From: Saprospiraceae bacterium
Lineage (GTDB): Bacteria; Bacteroidota; Bacteroidia; Chitinophagales; Saprospiraceae
NCBI GenBank assembly: GCA_027031145.1
Contig: JALVEG010000482.1
Location: 1-8,384 of the forward strand
DNA: 8,384 bases
Direction of reading: 5' to 3'
Positions 1 through 6,662 of this stretch are shown here, in pieces. Position numbers and translations under genes: made by a program. The notes beneath the pieces are model-generated. The model saw only the letters and a program-made list of their open reading frames with translations, was not told where the DNA came from and ran no database searches. Within the stretch, counting starts at the first letter, position 1, and each line of letters begins with the position of its first letter.

Positions 1-878
1 AGATATAGTTCTTTTGCAGTTTTACCGAGATTCATTAAAAGATTGTTTCCAACGGTCAGATTCAGTTCCTGAGAGGATTTACCATAGAAGTCTTCTATTT
101 TAATCTTTGTTTTTTCCGGTATGTCCTGCAACCAAAAGTCCTCAGGAGCAGGATTGAAAAGATAAAAATCCACATCGATATGATCCTTGAGGGCACCAAG
201 AAAAATTTCAAGATGAAATGGAGTAAATATTGAAAACCCAAACAATGAAATTCTGGGATACTTCTTTTTTATCTTTTCTATAAAATCCGGATCATTTGTT
301 AGTTTATCGACTAACCGGTCTCTGGTCTCAACTTTATCAAAATTATAATCTTTAACTTCCTCTTTAATTTTATTCCAAATCCATCGTTGCCATTTTTCAT
401 GGTATACAAATGCCTGCTTTACTTCAGCGACTTTATCATTGTTCCACAACCTGATATAATCGGGTCGATAAATGGAATACTGGTCATAAAGGTCGGCAAG
501 TTTGGTAGCAAGTTGAAGTTGTTTTATTTTATCTCCTTCAAAATATTGAAAAGTCCTTGTAAATTTCTTTTGGAAATCGGAAGAACCCAGTATTTTGTAT
601 ATTAACCATCGCAGATTTCCCGTATTAAAAATATCTGCTGACCGGAGATTAGCCAGTTTAAACAGCTCAAACAGAATATTATTGGGTGAGAAGAATTCAA
701 AATTGCTGAATATTTTGTTCTTTTCAGATATTTTTACAGAGAGCCATCTGTTCATTCCTTCTGTTTGAACAACAATAGATTCCTTTTGATAAAGTTCAAG
801 AGGTTTGGACCGTATTGTTTCTGCCAGTTTCCCGGCAAGATTTTCTATGTCGTTTGATATGTAGGTGTTTAGTGGCAT
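1..878 (-). CDS. recC: RecC-like exodeoxyribonuclease V gamma subunit, N-terminal part (runs off left edge)
   Basis: The first 292 codons of a long gene are visible, and the 3' end lies beyond base 1. RecC is the non-catalytic scaffold subunit of the cytoplasmic RecBCD helicase-nuclease that resects double-strand breaks; it has a helicase-like fold but no ATPase motifs, and none is visible here. The match rests on three blocks in the right order: EGMNRWL at residues 40-46 (RecC-type 'GMxRWL'), ISLFGFSIFTP at 210-220 (like the 'FGIS-LPP' strand of E. coli RecC), and FNPAPEDFW at 241-249 (like its 'NPCRYYW'). ATG at 876-878 is the first start after an in-frame TAA 12 nt upstream, and no Shine-Dalgarno is visible. 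It follows the M1 peptidase by 89 bp with no clear terminator between, so read-through is possible. RecB and RecD would be expected downstream, outside the window. The alternative is a divergent AddB-type protein, which I think less likely. Confidence 0.85.
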   Translation of the reverse strand, partial: MPLNTYISNDIENLAGKLAETIRSKPLELYQKESIVVQTEGMNRWLSVKISEKNKIFSNFEFFSPNNILFELFKLANLRSADIFNTGNLRWLIYKILGSSDFQKKFTRTFQYFEGDKIKQLQLATKLADLYDQYSIYRPDYIRLWNNDKVAEVKQAFVYHEKWQRWIWNKIKEEVKDYNFDKVETRDRLVDKLTNDPDFIEKIKKKYPRISLFGFSIFTPFHLEIFLGALKDHIDVDFYLFNPAPEDFWLQDIPEKTKIKIEDFYGKSSQELNLTVGNNLLMNLGKTAKELY

Positions 879-882
879 AGTG

Positions 883-898
883 TGACTTTATTAAGTCA
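883..898 (-). promoter_or_regulatory. Short perfect hairpin/operator-like inverted repeat before recC
   Basis: TGACTT (883-888) and AAGTCA (893-898) form a 6-bp perfect inverted repeat around a TATT loop, ending 4 nt before the recC-like ATG. It would sit in the ribosome-binding zone of the message, or could be a small operator. The stem is short and AT-rich, so chance is a real possibility. Confidence 0.2.
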
Positions 899-967
899 GG
901 ATGTTAACTATTTTTAGTAATTATAAATGGCATTCTTTCAAGAACTTTCATGTTTCCTTTATTAAAC

Positions 968-3415
968 TCATTCCACTACAATCTTATCAACTAATAGTTC
1001 TTCGTTGAATTTATTATAAACTTTAATAAAATATATACCCGGTATCAATGAAGATATATCAATTCTTTTTGAAATATTTATTTTTCCCGTACTATATACA
1101 GATTGACCATAAATATTGAATATCGATAATTTGTCAATTTTATTTTGAATATTTTTAAAATTGACAGTTAGATAATCACTTGCCGGATTAGGGTAAATTT
1201 CTATACCGGATGCTATTTCCCCTGACAGACCTGTTGCAGAATTATTAATCACATTTGCAAATGCATATTGTCCTGTTCTTAATCCTGTAACGATGATATT
1301 TCCTTTACCGTCAATGGGTGAAAATTTTTGTTTTTTAATATTTTGCAATATCCTCCAATCTTCAGAGGCATCTTTTCTATAAACTACCGTGATTGAATCT
1401 TCATTGCCATGAGCCAGATCAAAATCGAGTTCGGTATCACTACTGCCATTGTAAAAAAATGTTGCTTTTATGGAATTGTATTCCGGCAACATTCCGGCAA
1501 TATTCCAAAAATGGCTATTGGATACTCTCAAAATGGTATTGGGATCTTCATTCTTAGCTGTATCCGGAGCCCCCCATATATGTTCAGCATAGATTGGAAT
1601 ACTGTCAGATGACAATTCTTCTGTTGCAAATTTTAATTTTGCTGTTTTTAAATCATATTTTTTATTCATTTTAAGAAAAATCTTTTCTCCCAATTGTCCC
1701 ATATTGAGTTTTTCCTCTTCATTGATTGTCCAAAATACCGGTTTAAACGGTAAATTAACAGACGCCGAATCAAATTTACCCGAAACAATAATGGTCTTGT
1801 TAATTTTATCAAGGCTATCACTATAAAAGCTGATTTCTACCGGTACATTACAATAATAATCAGGTGCATGATGCAATTTTTGTTCAAAAAATATATCTAT
1901 ATTGTAAAGACTATCATTTTTTACAAAATGTGTTGAATCTATTTCAAAAGCACAAAATCCCGGAGAATAGATCCAATCATCAAAGAAACAAGACAGGTCC
2001 AGTCCTGTACTTTCTTCCAATTGAATCTCAAATTGATCAGCATCAAGATGACTAAAAGCATATTTTTTCAATATAGATTGCATTCCGGCTTTATACAACG
2101 AATCACCCATATAAGTACGGAGATTGTGAATTACCGCTGCACCTTTATTGTATGTCGTAGTACCGTAAGTATGATCCAGAGGCATTCCTGACAATGCTCT
2201 GTATCCGTCATCTTTTATATGAGCAGTATTCAAAACTTCTAATTGATTATTCTTCAAAACTTGCAAAAACTTTTCTTTACCAAAGAAATATTCTACAAAT
2301 AAATGCCATCCATATTCTGCAGTACCTTCTTTGATCCACATATCATAAGCAGTAGTAAGAGTTGTGACATCTCCCCACCAATGATGAGCAAGTTCATGTG
2401 TCATAACTCCCATAGTTACTTCAGGATCACCACTATTACCAAGAAAATCATTGAAAGCTATATTAGTCGGATGCTCCATTGCGCCATGGGAAGTCAAAGC
2501 ATATCCAACCCGGCTCCATTGGTAAGGTCCATACCATGACTCCAAAGCTTCGATTGCAAATGGCAAATATGCAAATGATGTTTTCACTTTGGCAGTATCC
2601 TGGGGTTGTGCTACCAGTTGTATCGGAATATTTTTTTCCATTCCATCAAATTCCCAGTTTATTTCCTTATAATTTGATGCCGCTACACCGGCAAGATATG
2701 TCGGGATTTGTTTTTCCATTCTGTAATGGTATTCTTTTTTGCCGTTATCCAAAGTGTCAACACCAAGATAAATACCGGTACAATAAGCGATATGACCGGA
2801 TTTTGTTATTATGTCAAAGTCATAAGTTGATCTTTCTACAAAATTATCAAAACAAGGAAACCAGGATCGTCCGTAATTATGTGGAATTGATGACAATCCT
2901 ACTCCTAAATTATAAGCTACTCCTTTGTCAAAATAAAAACCTCCAAAACCGGAAGGATCTATTACCGATCTTCCATGATAATAAACAGTTACCCGTAAAG
3001 TATCATTGATATTCAAAACAGAATCGAAGTTTATTTTTAAAAAAGGGCTGGTATAAGAGTAATCGATGTTTTTTGAATTAAAAAATACTGAATCTACATT
3101 CATTTCCAATAAGTCGAAAATAATATGTTTCAGGTTCTCCATTTTAGGAGAAAAATCAATATCACATTTTCCATTTAGGATTTTGGTACTGAAATTGGTA
3201 ACATCCATTTTGATACGATAATTTACTATATCAAATGTATCGGATCTGAATGTCAATTCTTCAGCATATTTCAATTCTTCAGGAGTAAAACCTGTATTTT
3301 TAAACTTGGATTTAACATATTTACATCCGTATTTTTCAAAGTCATCCTGTGCATTTGACCGGTATGAGAATCCTGTTAATATTAATCCGATAAAAAGAAA
3401 GTAAAAGTATTTCAT
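968..3415 (-). CDS. Secreted M1-family zinc aminopeptidase with C-terminal T9SS sorting domain
   Basis: An 815-residue gluzincin peptidase predicted to remove N-terminal amino acids from peptides outside the cell or at the cell surface. A Sec signal peptide covers about residues 1-22 (hydrophobic core, then SNAQ). The N-terminal beta domain is followed by the exopeptidase motif GAMEH (311-315). The zinc site HELAH (H340, E341, H344) has its third ligand E363 exactly 18 residues on, in WIKEGTAEY. Y422 in TYNKGA fits the catalytic tyrosine. After about residue 490 come beta-rich regions, and residues ~738-815 form a type A T9SS sorting domain, with YPNPASDYL near its start, GIYFIKVY and a basic/hydrophobic KIVVE end. 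This domain implies outer-membrane translocation by T9SS and release or surface attachment. It begins 11 bp after the PAP2-like gene and is probably co-transcribed with it. Length and motifs look intact. Substrate preference cannot be read from the sequence. Confidence 0.95.
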   Translation of the reverse strand: MKYFYFLFIGLILTGFSYRSNAQDDFEKYGCKYVKSKFKNTGFTPEELKYAEELTFRSDTFDIVNYRIKMDVTNFSTKILNGKCDIDFSPKMENLKHIIFDLLEMNVDSVFFNSKNIDYSYTSPFLKINFDSVLNINDTLRVTVYYHGRSVIDPSGFGGFYFDKGVAYNLGVGLSSIPHNYGRSWFPCFDNFVERSTYDFDIITKSGHIAYCTGIYLGVDTLDNGKKEYHYRMEKQIPTYLAGVAASNYKEINWEFDGMEKNIPIQLVAQPQDTAKVKTSFAYLPFAIEALESWYGPYQWSRVGYALTSHGAMEHPTNIAFNDFLGNSGDPEVTMGVMTHELAHHWWGDVTTLTTAYDMWIKEGTAEYGWHLFVEYFFGKEKFLQVLKNNQLEVLNTAHIKDDGYRALSGMPLDHTYGTTTYNKGAAVIHNLRTYMGDSLYKAGMQSILKKYAFSHLDADQFEIQLEESTGLDLSCFFDDWIYSPGFCAFEIDSTHFVKNDSLYNIDIFFEQKLHHAPDYYCNVPVEISFYSDSLDKINKTIIVSGKFDSASVNLPFKPVFWTINEEEKLNMGQLGEKIFLKMNKKYDLKTAKLKFATEELSSDSIPIYAEHIWGAPDTAKNEDPNTILRVSNSHFWNIAGMLPEYNSIKATFFYNGSSDTELDFDLAHGNEDSITVVYRKDASEDWRILQNIKKQKFSPIDGKGNIIVTGLRTGQYAFANVINNSATGLSGEIASGIEIYPNPASDYLTVNFKNIQNKIDKLSIFNIYGQSVYSTGKINISKRIDISSLIPGIYFIKVYNKFNEELLVDKIVVE

Positions 3416-3426
3416 GTATATTAATA

Positions 3427-4086
3427 TTACATTACGATATTAAAAGCTATTATCTGAGATAAAAATCCTATCAAATAGCCCATATAAACCTGTTTTGTAG
3501 TATGTGCATTCAAATATAATCTTACTGTTCCGATAAGTCCCGCAATTAAAACTACCATCAACAAAATAAAATAAGTATTTACGGTATATTGTCCTAAAAA
3601 ATGTAAATTTACATACAATGTATCGTATTTCAATTTGTATTTCATCAATAATACAGCAGCTGTCAACCCTCCCATTCCAACTGTATGAAGACTTATTTTG
3701 GTAAAATTATTTATAAAAAAAGAAACAAAAACGGAAAAAACACTGCCCAGCAAAAAAGCTGCAAAAATAATGGGAACTGATGCTGTATTTTTATAATTTA
3801 AAAACAACCACATATATACAATACCAACAATAATAAGCGGACCCACTCTTTCCATTTTATCTTTCATGCTAAAAGACTTAATGACATTCAGTTGCTTCAA
3901 TATCAGGATAGAAATCACGGGAATCACGATTAAACTCACCATTGTATAGGTAAAAAAGATCACTTTTACTTTTTCATCCTGTATCCTGAACAGATACGGA
4001 TTGATCATCATCAGCAATGCCAGTACATAAACAAGAATGAATAACGGATGGAAAATAAAAGATAATGCTTTTGCTAAAATTTTCAT
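3427..4086 (-). CDS. PAP2-like (phosphatidic acid phosphatase superfamily-related) integral membrane protein
   Basis: A 219-residue, very hydrophobic protein with about six predicted membrane segments (roughly 8-28, 42-63, 81-97, 103-125, 136-149, 170-188, plus a C-terminal one near 201-217). It resembles Bacteroidota proteins annotated as PAP2-family. The motifs are partial. RLYLNAH (R189, H195) matches the R-x5-H end of PAP2 motif 3. ISLHTVG (H134) is in the place of motif 2 but lacks PSGH. KDKMERVGP (75-83) loosely echoes the K-x6-RP motif. PAP2 enzymes dephosphorylate lipid phosphates such as phosphatidate or undecaprenyl pyrophosphate; given the degraded motifs, activity here is an inference. 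The ATG overlaps the TGA of the 47-residue gene upstream (ATGA), suggesting translational coupling, and the M1 peptidase follows 11 bp later. It may be a non-enzymatic membrane relative. Confidence 0.7.
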   Translation of the reverse strand: MKILAKALSFIFHPLFILVYVLALLMMINPYLFRIQDEKVKVIFFTYTMVSLIVIPVISILILKQLNVIKSFSMKDKMERVGPLIIVGIVYMWLFLNYKNTASVPIIFAAFLLGSVFSVFVSFFINNFTKISLHTVGMGGLTAAVLLMKYKLKYDTLYVNLHFLGQYTVNTYFILLMVVLIAGLIGTVRLYLNAHTTKQVYMGYLIGFLSQIIAFNIVM

Positions 4087-4226
4087 AAATCATCATTTTT
4101 TTCTGCTTCCAATTCAGATTTTTTAACAGGCCCGGCTAATTTGTATACCAAAAATCCGATTCCCACTAAAAAATGCAGAATTACTATTGCTACAACGATA
4201 TAAAGTAGAGTATTGTCGCCCCTCAT
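4083..4226 (-). CDS. Small 47-residue single-pass membrane protein, coupled to the PAP2-like gene
   Basis: This short reading frame encodes 47 residues. A short polar start (MRGDN) leads into one membrane segment at about residues 7-28 (IVVAIVILHFLVGIGFLVYK), followed by a charged tail at 29-47 with lysines near the membrane and a run of acidic residues (SELEAEKNDD). Basic residues just after the segment suggest an N-out/C-in topology. The start at 4224-4226 is the first ATG after an in-frame TAG. Its TGA overlaps the PAP2-like start as ATGA, the strongest argument that it is really translated. A Bacteroidota-type promoter candidate lies ~50 nt upstream. I do not recognise a named family. It could be an accessory or stabilising subunit of the PAP2-like protein, but that is inference from position only. 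Confidence 0.7.
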   Translation of the reverse strand: MRGDNTLLYIVVAIVILHFLVGIGFLVYKLAGPVKKSELEAEKNDDL

Positions 4227-4274
4227 ATTAAAATAATTTTTGAGAACCTATTTAGTGTCTGCCCGAAAACACAT

Positions 4275-4308
4275 CAAATTTAAAATTGATTCTTTTTTAA
4301 AAATCAAA
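4275..4308 (-). promoter_or_regulatory. Candidate Bacteroidota promoter for the small membrane protein/PAP2/peptidase operon
   Basis: Read on the minus strand, TAAATTTG (4275-4282) fits the TAnnTTTG -7 consensus. TTTG (4305-4308) lies 22 nt upstream as a possible -33 element, a little wider than typical. Transcription would start near 4268-4272, giving a leader of about 45 nt. A second -7-like match, TATCTTTG (4305-4312), overlaps the -33 box and could be used instead. The region is AT-rich, so chance matches are possible. Confidence 0.35.
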
Positions 4309-4357
4309 GATATAAATAATCTGAAAGTAAGCCAGAGTATTTAATAAAAAATAGTTA

Positions 4358-4391
4358 GTGTATTTTATTTTTAGGTGTATTTCATTTTTTG
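4358..4391. repeat. Two-copy 17-bp AT-rich direct repeat
   Basis: The unit GTGTATTTTATTTTTAG at 4358-4374 is followed directly by GTGTATTTCATTTTTTG at 4375-4391, with two differences in 17 positions. The low complexity (mostly T and A) lowers its significance. Confidence 0.5.
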
Positions 4392-4481
4392 CTATTTATC
4401 CGGCTTATTCTACCAGCCTCTTAAGACTCAGAAGCTCACAAGAGATTCTGAAGCTGAAGTTTTGAAAAAAAATCCCTATAA

Positions 4482-5726
4482 TCATTCTATTATCCTCAAT
4501 CCTACCAATTTATCATATCTCCCACCAAAAGGACGGTGGTAAACCAGGATCATATAGTCATTTTCGGTTTCAAACCAAGATCCCTCCATAGCCGAAAGAT
4601 CAATCTTGTCATCTTTATCCACCAAAGCGTAATAATAATCAAAAACACCTTGTTTAAACAATATTTTCCCTTGATATGCAGATTCGGATTTAATATAATT
4701 CAATTTGTTTTCATCATATAACTGCCAGTCACAAAAGCCTCCGACAACATAAACATCACGATCTTTTACCGGAGCCATTGTTTCCAGGGTAAAATAAACA
4801 TCTGTATATTGTCCTGAAATACTTCCATTGGGATTGTCCGTATTTAATATCAAAAAATTACCATTAATGTCTTTATGGAAAAAATAATTGCTGTATTTTC
4901 TGATCAGATCTTTTTCAAGTACAACATCCACTCCTTTTCTATTGATCTCTATGGAATGTATTTCAAGATTGGTAGCATTGAGAGTACGGGTATCAAAATA
5001 TCTGAATTCATTTAAGGCTTTAAATAAAAAAGGGTCAAAAGCATCAAATTCCAAAACATCTCCCAATATATATTTTGGTTTAACATTTTGTACTGCATCG
5101 ATCCATTTATCATTTTGTAAAACAGTAACTGTTAATTCTTTCAGAGGATCCACCACTGCATAATCTTTGATATTGAGATTGATGTTCAAGCTTTGATGAG
5201 AGTAATATTCCGAAACATTTTTGGAGTGTTCAATAATTGCTTCCACTCCGATTTTATTATCAACAACTAAAAATCTTTTAGTGATTACCGGTTCGTCATC
5301 TTCATTGAATACAATCAGAATATAATTGCCGGAAATGATCCATCTGGTATTTGAATTTGGTAATCTTAATGAATAATGAGTGTATTGTAATAATGTAAAA
5401 GACGAATTTGTTTTATTCTTGATTTCTTCCCTGTTGAATCCATCTAAAAAATCCGCTTCTTCGAGATTGCTTATCTCCCAATTCCTGTCACAGTGAATTA
5501 TCGAATAATAATAATCTTTGCTATCTCCTTCTATATCATCAAAAGATAAAATTAAAGCAGGATTTCCGGATATATCTGAAACTGGATAATTTAACGGATT
5601 GTTACCGGCATATAATTTTGCCGATTTAATATTTTCCACATACACATAATCTTCAGTGTAATAGTCTTCCTGAGCGTATGAAAATCCAAAAATAAAAAAC
5701 AAAAATACAATTAATAATAAACGCAT
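4482..5726 (-). CDS. DUF5103 family protein, T9SS Plug-like
   Basis: A 414-residue exported protein. A signal peptide covers about residues 1-18, ending FSYAQ. The N-terminal half (about 30-155) carries the hallmark blocks of DUF5103: LSFDDIEGDSKDYYYSIIHC (60-79), then WEISNLEEADFLDGF, LLQYTHYSLRLPN and SGNYILIVF. The C-terminal part (~307-395) has a beta-sandwich look, with VYVVGGFCDW (325-334) recalling carbohydrate-binding/E-set folds, and ends in YHRPFGGRYDKLVG, another family signature. From established work on Flavobacterium johnsoniae, DUF5103 includes the Plug protein, which closes the periplasmic end of the SprA outer-membrane channel in one state of the T9SS translocon. It is therefore probably a periplasmic T9SS component, though paralogues of unknown role exist. 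The likely T9SS substrate (M1 peptidase) lies three genes downstream. It is separated by large gaps on both sides, suggesting its own transcript, yet no good TAnnTTTG element is visible upstream. Confidence 0.88.
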   Translation of the reverse strand: MRLLLIVFLFFIFGFSYAQEDYYTEDYVYVENIKSAKLYAGNNPLNYPVSDISGNPALILSFDDIEGDSKDYYYSIIHCDRNWEISNLEEADFLDGFNREEIKNKTNSSFTLLQYTHYSLRLPNSNTRWIISGNYILIVFNEDDEPVITKRFLVVDNKIGVEAIIEHSKNVSEYYSHQSLNINLNIKDYAVVDPLKELTVTVLQNDKWIDAVQNVKPKYILGDVLEFDAFDPFLFKALNEFRYFDTRTLNATNLEIHSIEINRKGVDVVLEKDLIRKYSNYFFHKDINGNFLILNTDNPNGSISGQYTDVYFTLETMAPVKDRDVYVVGGFCDWQLYDENKLNYIKSESAYQGKILFKQGVFDYYYALVDKDDKIDLSAMEGSWFETENDYMILVYHRPFGGRYDKLVGLRIIE

Positions 5727-5902
5727 ATAAATATATTATTAAAAAATATACGTGCCCTTAAAAAGTTGTTTTATAAGCGCTATGTATATAACGGTAATTA
5801 TTTCATTTTGATATAAAAACTATAATGAACACAAATCTTCATTTTGTCAAAAACAAACCGGCAACAAGTAACAAATAATATTATTTTACTCAATCTCAAA
5901 TC

Positions 5903-6013
5903 GGGCGCATTTCATTTTTTCATTTTCCCTGCCCTTTGCCTCTGCCTCTGACTCCTCCCAAGGGGATAAATAAAGGAGAATCAACCCGCAGAGCGAAAAA
6001 ATGAAATGCACCC
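5903..6013. repeat. 111-bp MITE/REP-like element with 19-bp near-perfect terminal inverted repeats
   Basis: The left arm (5903-5921, GGGCGCATTTCATTTTTTC) matches the reverse complement of the right arm (5995-6013) at 18 of 19 positions. Between them lie 73 bp, including a pyrimidine-rich stretch and a smaller inverted pair CTCCT (5952-5956)/AGGAG (5974-5978). On the minus strand the right arm is preceded by GTAG (6014-6017), a head sequence seen in some REP elements. No transposase and no clear target-site duplication is visible. It could be a short non-autonomous mobile or REP-type element, or a large cruciform or attenuator structure. Other genomic copies would decide. Confidence 0.5.
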
Positions 6014-6030
6014 CTACAAATAGCATTGTA

Positions 6031-6085
6031 TCTCCATCAATCTCATTCAATCTTAATCAATCTTAATCAATCTTAATCAATCTTA
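6031..6085. repeat. 10-bp tandem repeat, about 5.5 copies
   Basis: Unit TCTTAATCAA. Three exact copies (6051-6080) are flanked by two degenerate ones (TCTCCATCAA and TCTCATTCAA, 6031-6050) and a partial TCTTA (6081-6085). The array abuts the TAG stop of the thioredoxin-like gene (6086-6088). The graded degeneracy away from the gene suggests growth by slippage at the gene-proximal end. Confidence 0.85.
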
Positions 6086-6553
6086 CTATTTCAATACTTC
6101 CGAATACTTACCGATCATTGTCTGAACATCTGATGGCGGATATCCCACCCATCTGTTGAGTTCTTTCCCTTTTGCATCAAATATTACTACTGTAGGAAAT
6201 CCTCTGACATGATATTTTCTGGAAAGATTTTGGTTATATTTTTTTTGTTCGGGACTTAATTGGTTTTGTTTTTTTCTCGGAAAATCCAACATAACCAGGA
6301 CCAGATTGTCTTTTGCAAATTTTTCAAACTCTTCGGTTTCCAAAATATCATGATGTAATTTTTTACATGGAGGACACCAGTCCGATCCTGTAAAAAGCAC
6401 AAAAACATGTTTACTATTTTCCTTTGCTATTTTAAAACCATCTTCAAGATTTGTTATCCATCCGTGTTCACTTTCAGTTTCCGCTTTATCATTATTGCAC
6501 GATGCAAGAAATATTACTACAAGTGAAAATATCAGAAATTTAATTTTATTCAT
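6086..6553 (-). CDS. Thioredoxin-fold lipoprotein with WCPPC active site
   Basis: A 155-residue protein. Residues 1-19 form a lipoprotein signal peptide with lipobox LASC, so C19 would be lipidated and the protein anchored in the cell envelope facing the periplasm. An acidic linker (about 20-30) leads to a single thioredoxin fold: strand HVFVLFTG (49-56), active site WCPPC (C60, C63), strand LVLVMLDF (84-91), and the cis-proline loop GFPT (P120) before VVIFDAKG. The WCPPC centre and SDW context resemble thioredoxin-like proteins common in Bacteroidota. The role could be disulfide reduction or isomerisation, or keeping an envelope partner reduced; the CPPC dipeptide alone does not settle oxidant versus reductant. 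The fold is compact, with no extra catalytic domain. It has a good promoter candidate 110 nt upstream, so it is probably transcribed separately from moxR. Its stop codon touches a 10-bp tandem repeat. Confidence 0.88.
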   Translation of the reverse strand: MNKIKFLIFSLVVIFLASCNNDKAETESEHGWITNLEDGFKIAKENSKHVFVLFTGSDWCPPCKKLHHDILETEEFEKFAKDNLVLVMLDFPRKKQNQLSPEQKKYNQNLSRKYHVRGFPTVVIFDAKGKELNRWVGYPPSDVQTMIGKYSEVLK

Positions 6554-6571
6554 AATTATTTATTTAATATT

Positions 6572-6644
6572 AACTATTCCGGTAAAATCATTTTGACTGA
6601 AAAACACATATTTTTAATATTAAAAGTATCCTGCCTGAATAGTT
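6572..6644 (-). promoter_or_regulatory. Inverted repeat in the leader of the thioredoxin-like gene
   Basis: AACTATTC (6572-6579) and GAATAGTT (6637-6644) are perfect 8-bp complements separated by 57 nt, inside the predicted leader of the thioredoxin-like gene. The loop holds a perfect 14-bp palindrome, TTTTAATATTAAAA (6612-6625). Its core TTAATATTAA recurs at 6564-6573, exactly 50 bp away. This could be an mRNA structure or a pair of operator half-sites; AT richness makes chance plausible. Confidence 0.25.
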
Positions 6645-6662
6645 TTGTTTAATAAAAAAGTG

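Larger units (their letters stand above)
4227..4481. other. 255-bp intergenic region between Plug-like gene and small membrane protein
   Basis: No convincing gene is visible. Besides the promoter candidate, it holds a 17-bp direct repeat (4358-4374 and 4375-4391, 15 of 17 identical). The second copy contains GTGTATTTCATTTTTT, which resembles the inverted-repeat arms at 5903-6013. A weak inverted repeat TCAGAA/TTCTGA (4428-4433 and 4446-4451, 12-nt loop) follows the Plug-like stop codon, but no U-tract follows it, so I do not call a terminator. An 8-T run on the minus strand (4465-4472) has no stem before it. Confidence 0.6.
5727..6085. other. 359-bp repeat-rich intergenic region without a credible gene
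   Basis: This stretch, between the thioredoxin-like and Plug-like genes, has no credible coding sequence. It contains a 10-bp tandem repeat next to the upstream stop codon (6031-6085), a 111-bp element bounded by inverted repeats (5903-6013), and a pyrimidine-rich core (5927-5959). From 5727 to 5900 it is AT-rich with no recognised motif and should hold the Plug-like promoter. No exact TAnnTTTG occurs there on the minus strand. Confidence 0.7.

Noticed and set aside
387..605. A 72-codon plus-strand reading frame at the left end
   Set aside because: It is antisense to the RecC-like coding region, which has clear family motifs on the minus strand.
904..951. A 15-codon minus-strand reading frame between the M1 peptidase and recC
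   Set aside because: Too short to judge, with no overlap or coupling to either neighbour and no recognisable peptide feature.
2479..3009. A 176-codon plus-strand reading frame
   Set aside because: It lies wholly antisense to the well-supported M1 peptidase, including its conserved region, and its translation shows no domain-like pattern.
4428..4451. Inverted repeat TCAGAA/TTCTGA as terminator of the Plug-like gene
   Set aside because: The stem is only 6 bp with a 12-nt loop and no U-tract follows it in the direction of transcription.
5822..5850. TTGACA with a 17-nt spacer to CATTAT on the minus strand upstream of the Plug-like gene, resembling an E. coli sigma-70 promoter
   Set aside because: The Bacteroidota main sigma factor uses a different consensus, and such matches arise easily in AT-rich DNA. 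It is not supported as a promoter here.
5886..6026. A 46-codon minus-strand reading frame spanning the inverted-repeat element
   Set aside because: It is built almost wholly from the repeat arms and the pyrimidine/purine-rich core, has no ribosome-binding or coupling evidence, and its composition follows the repeat rather than a protein.
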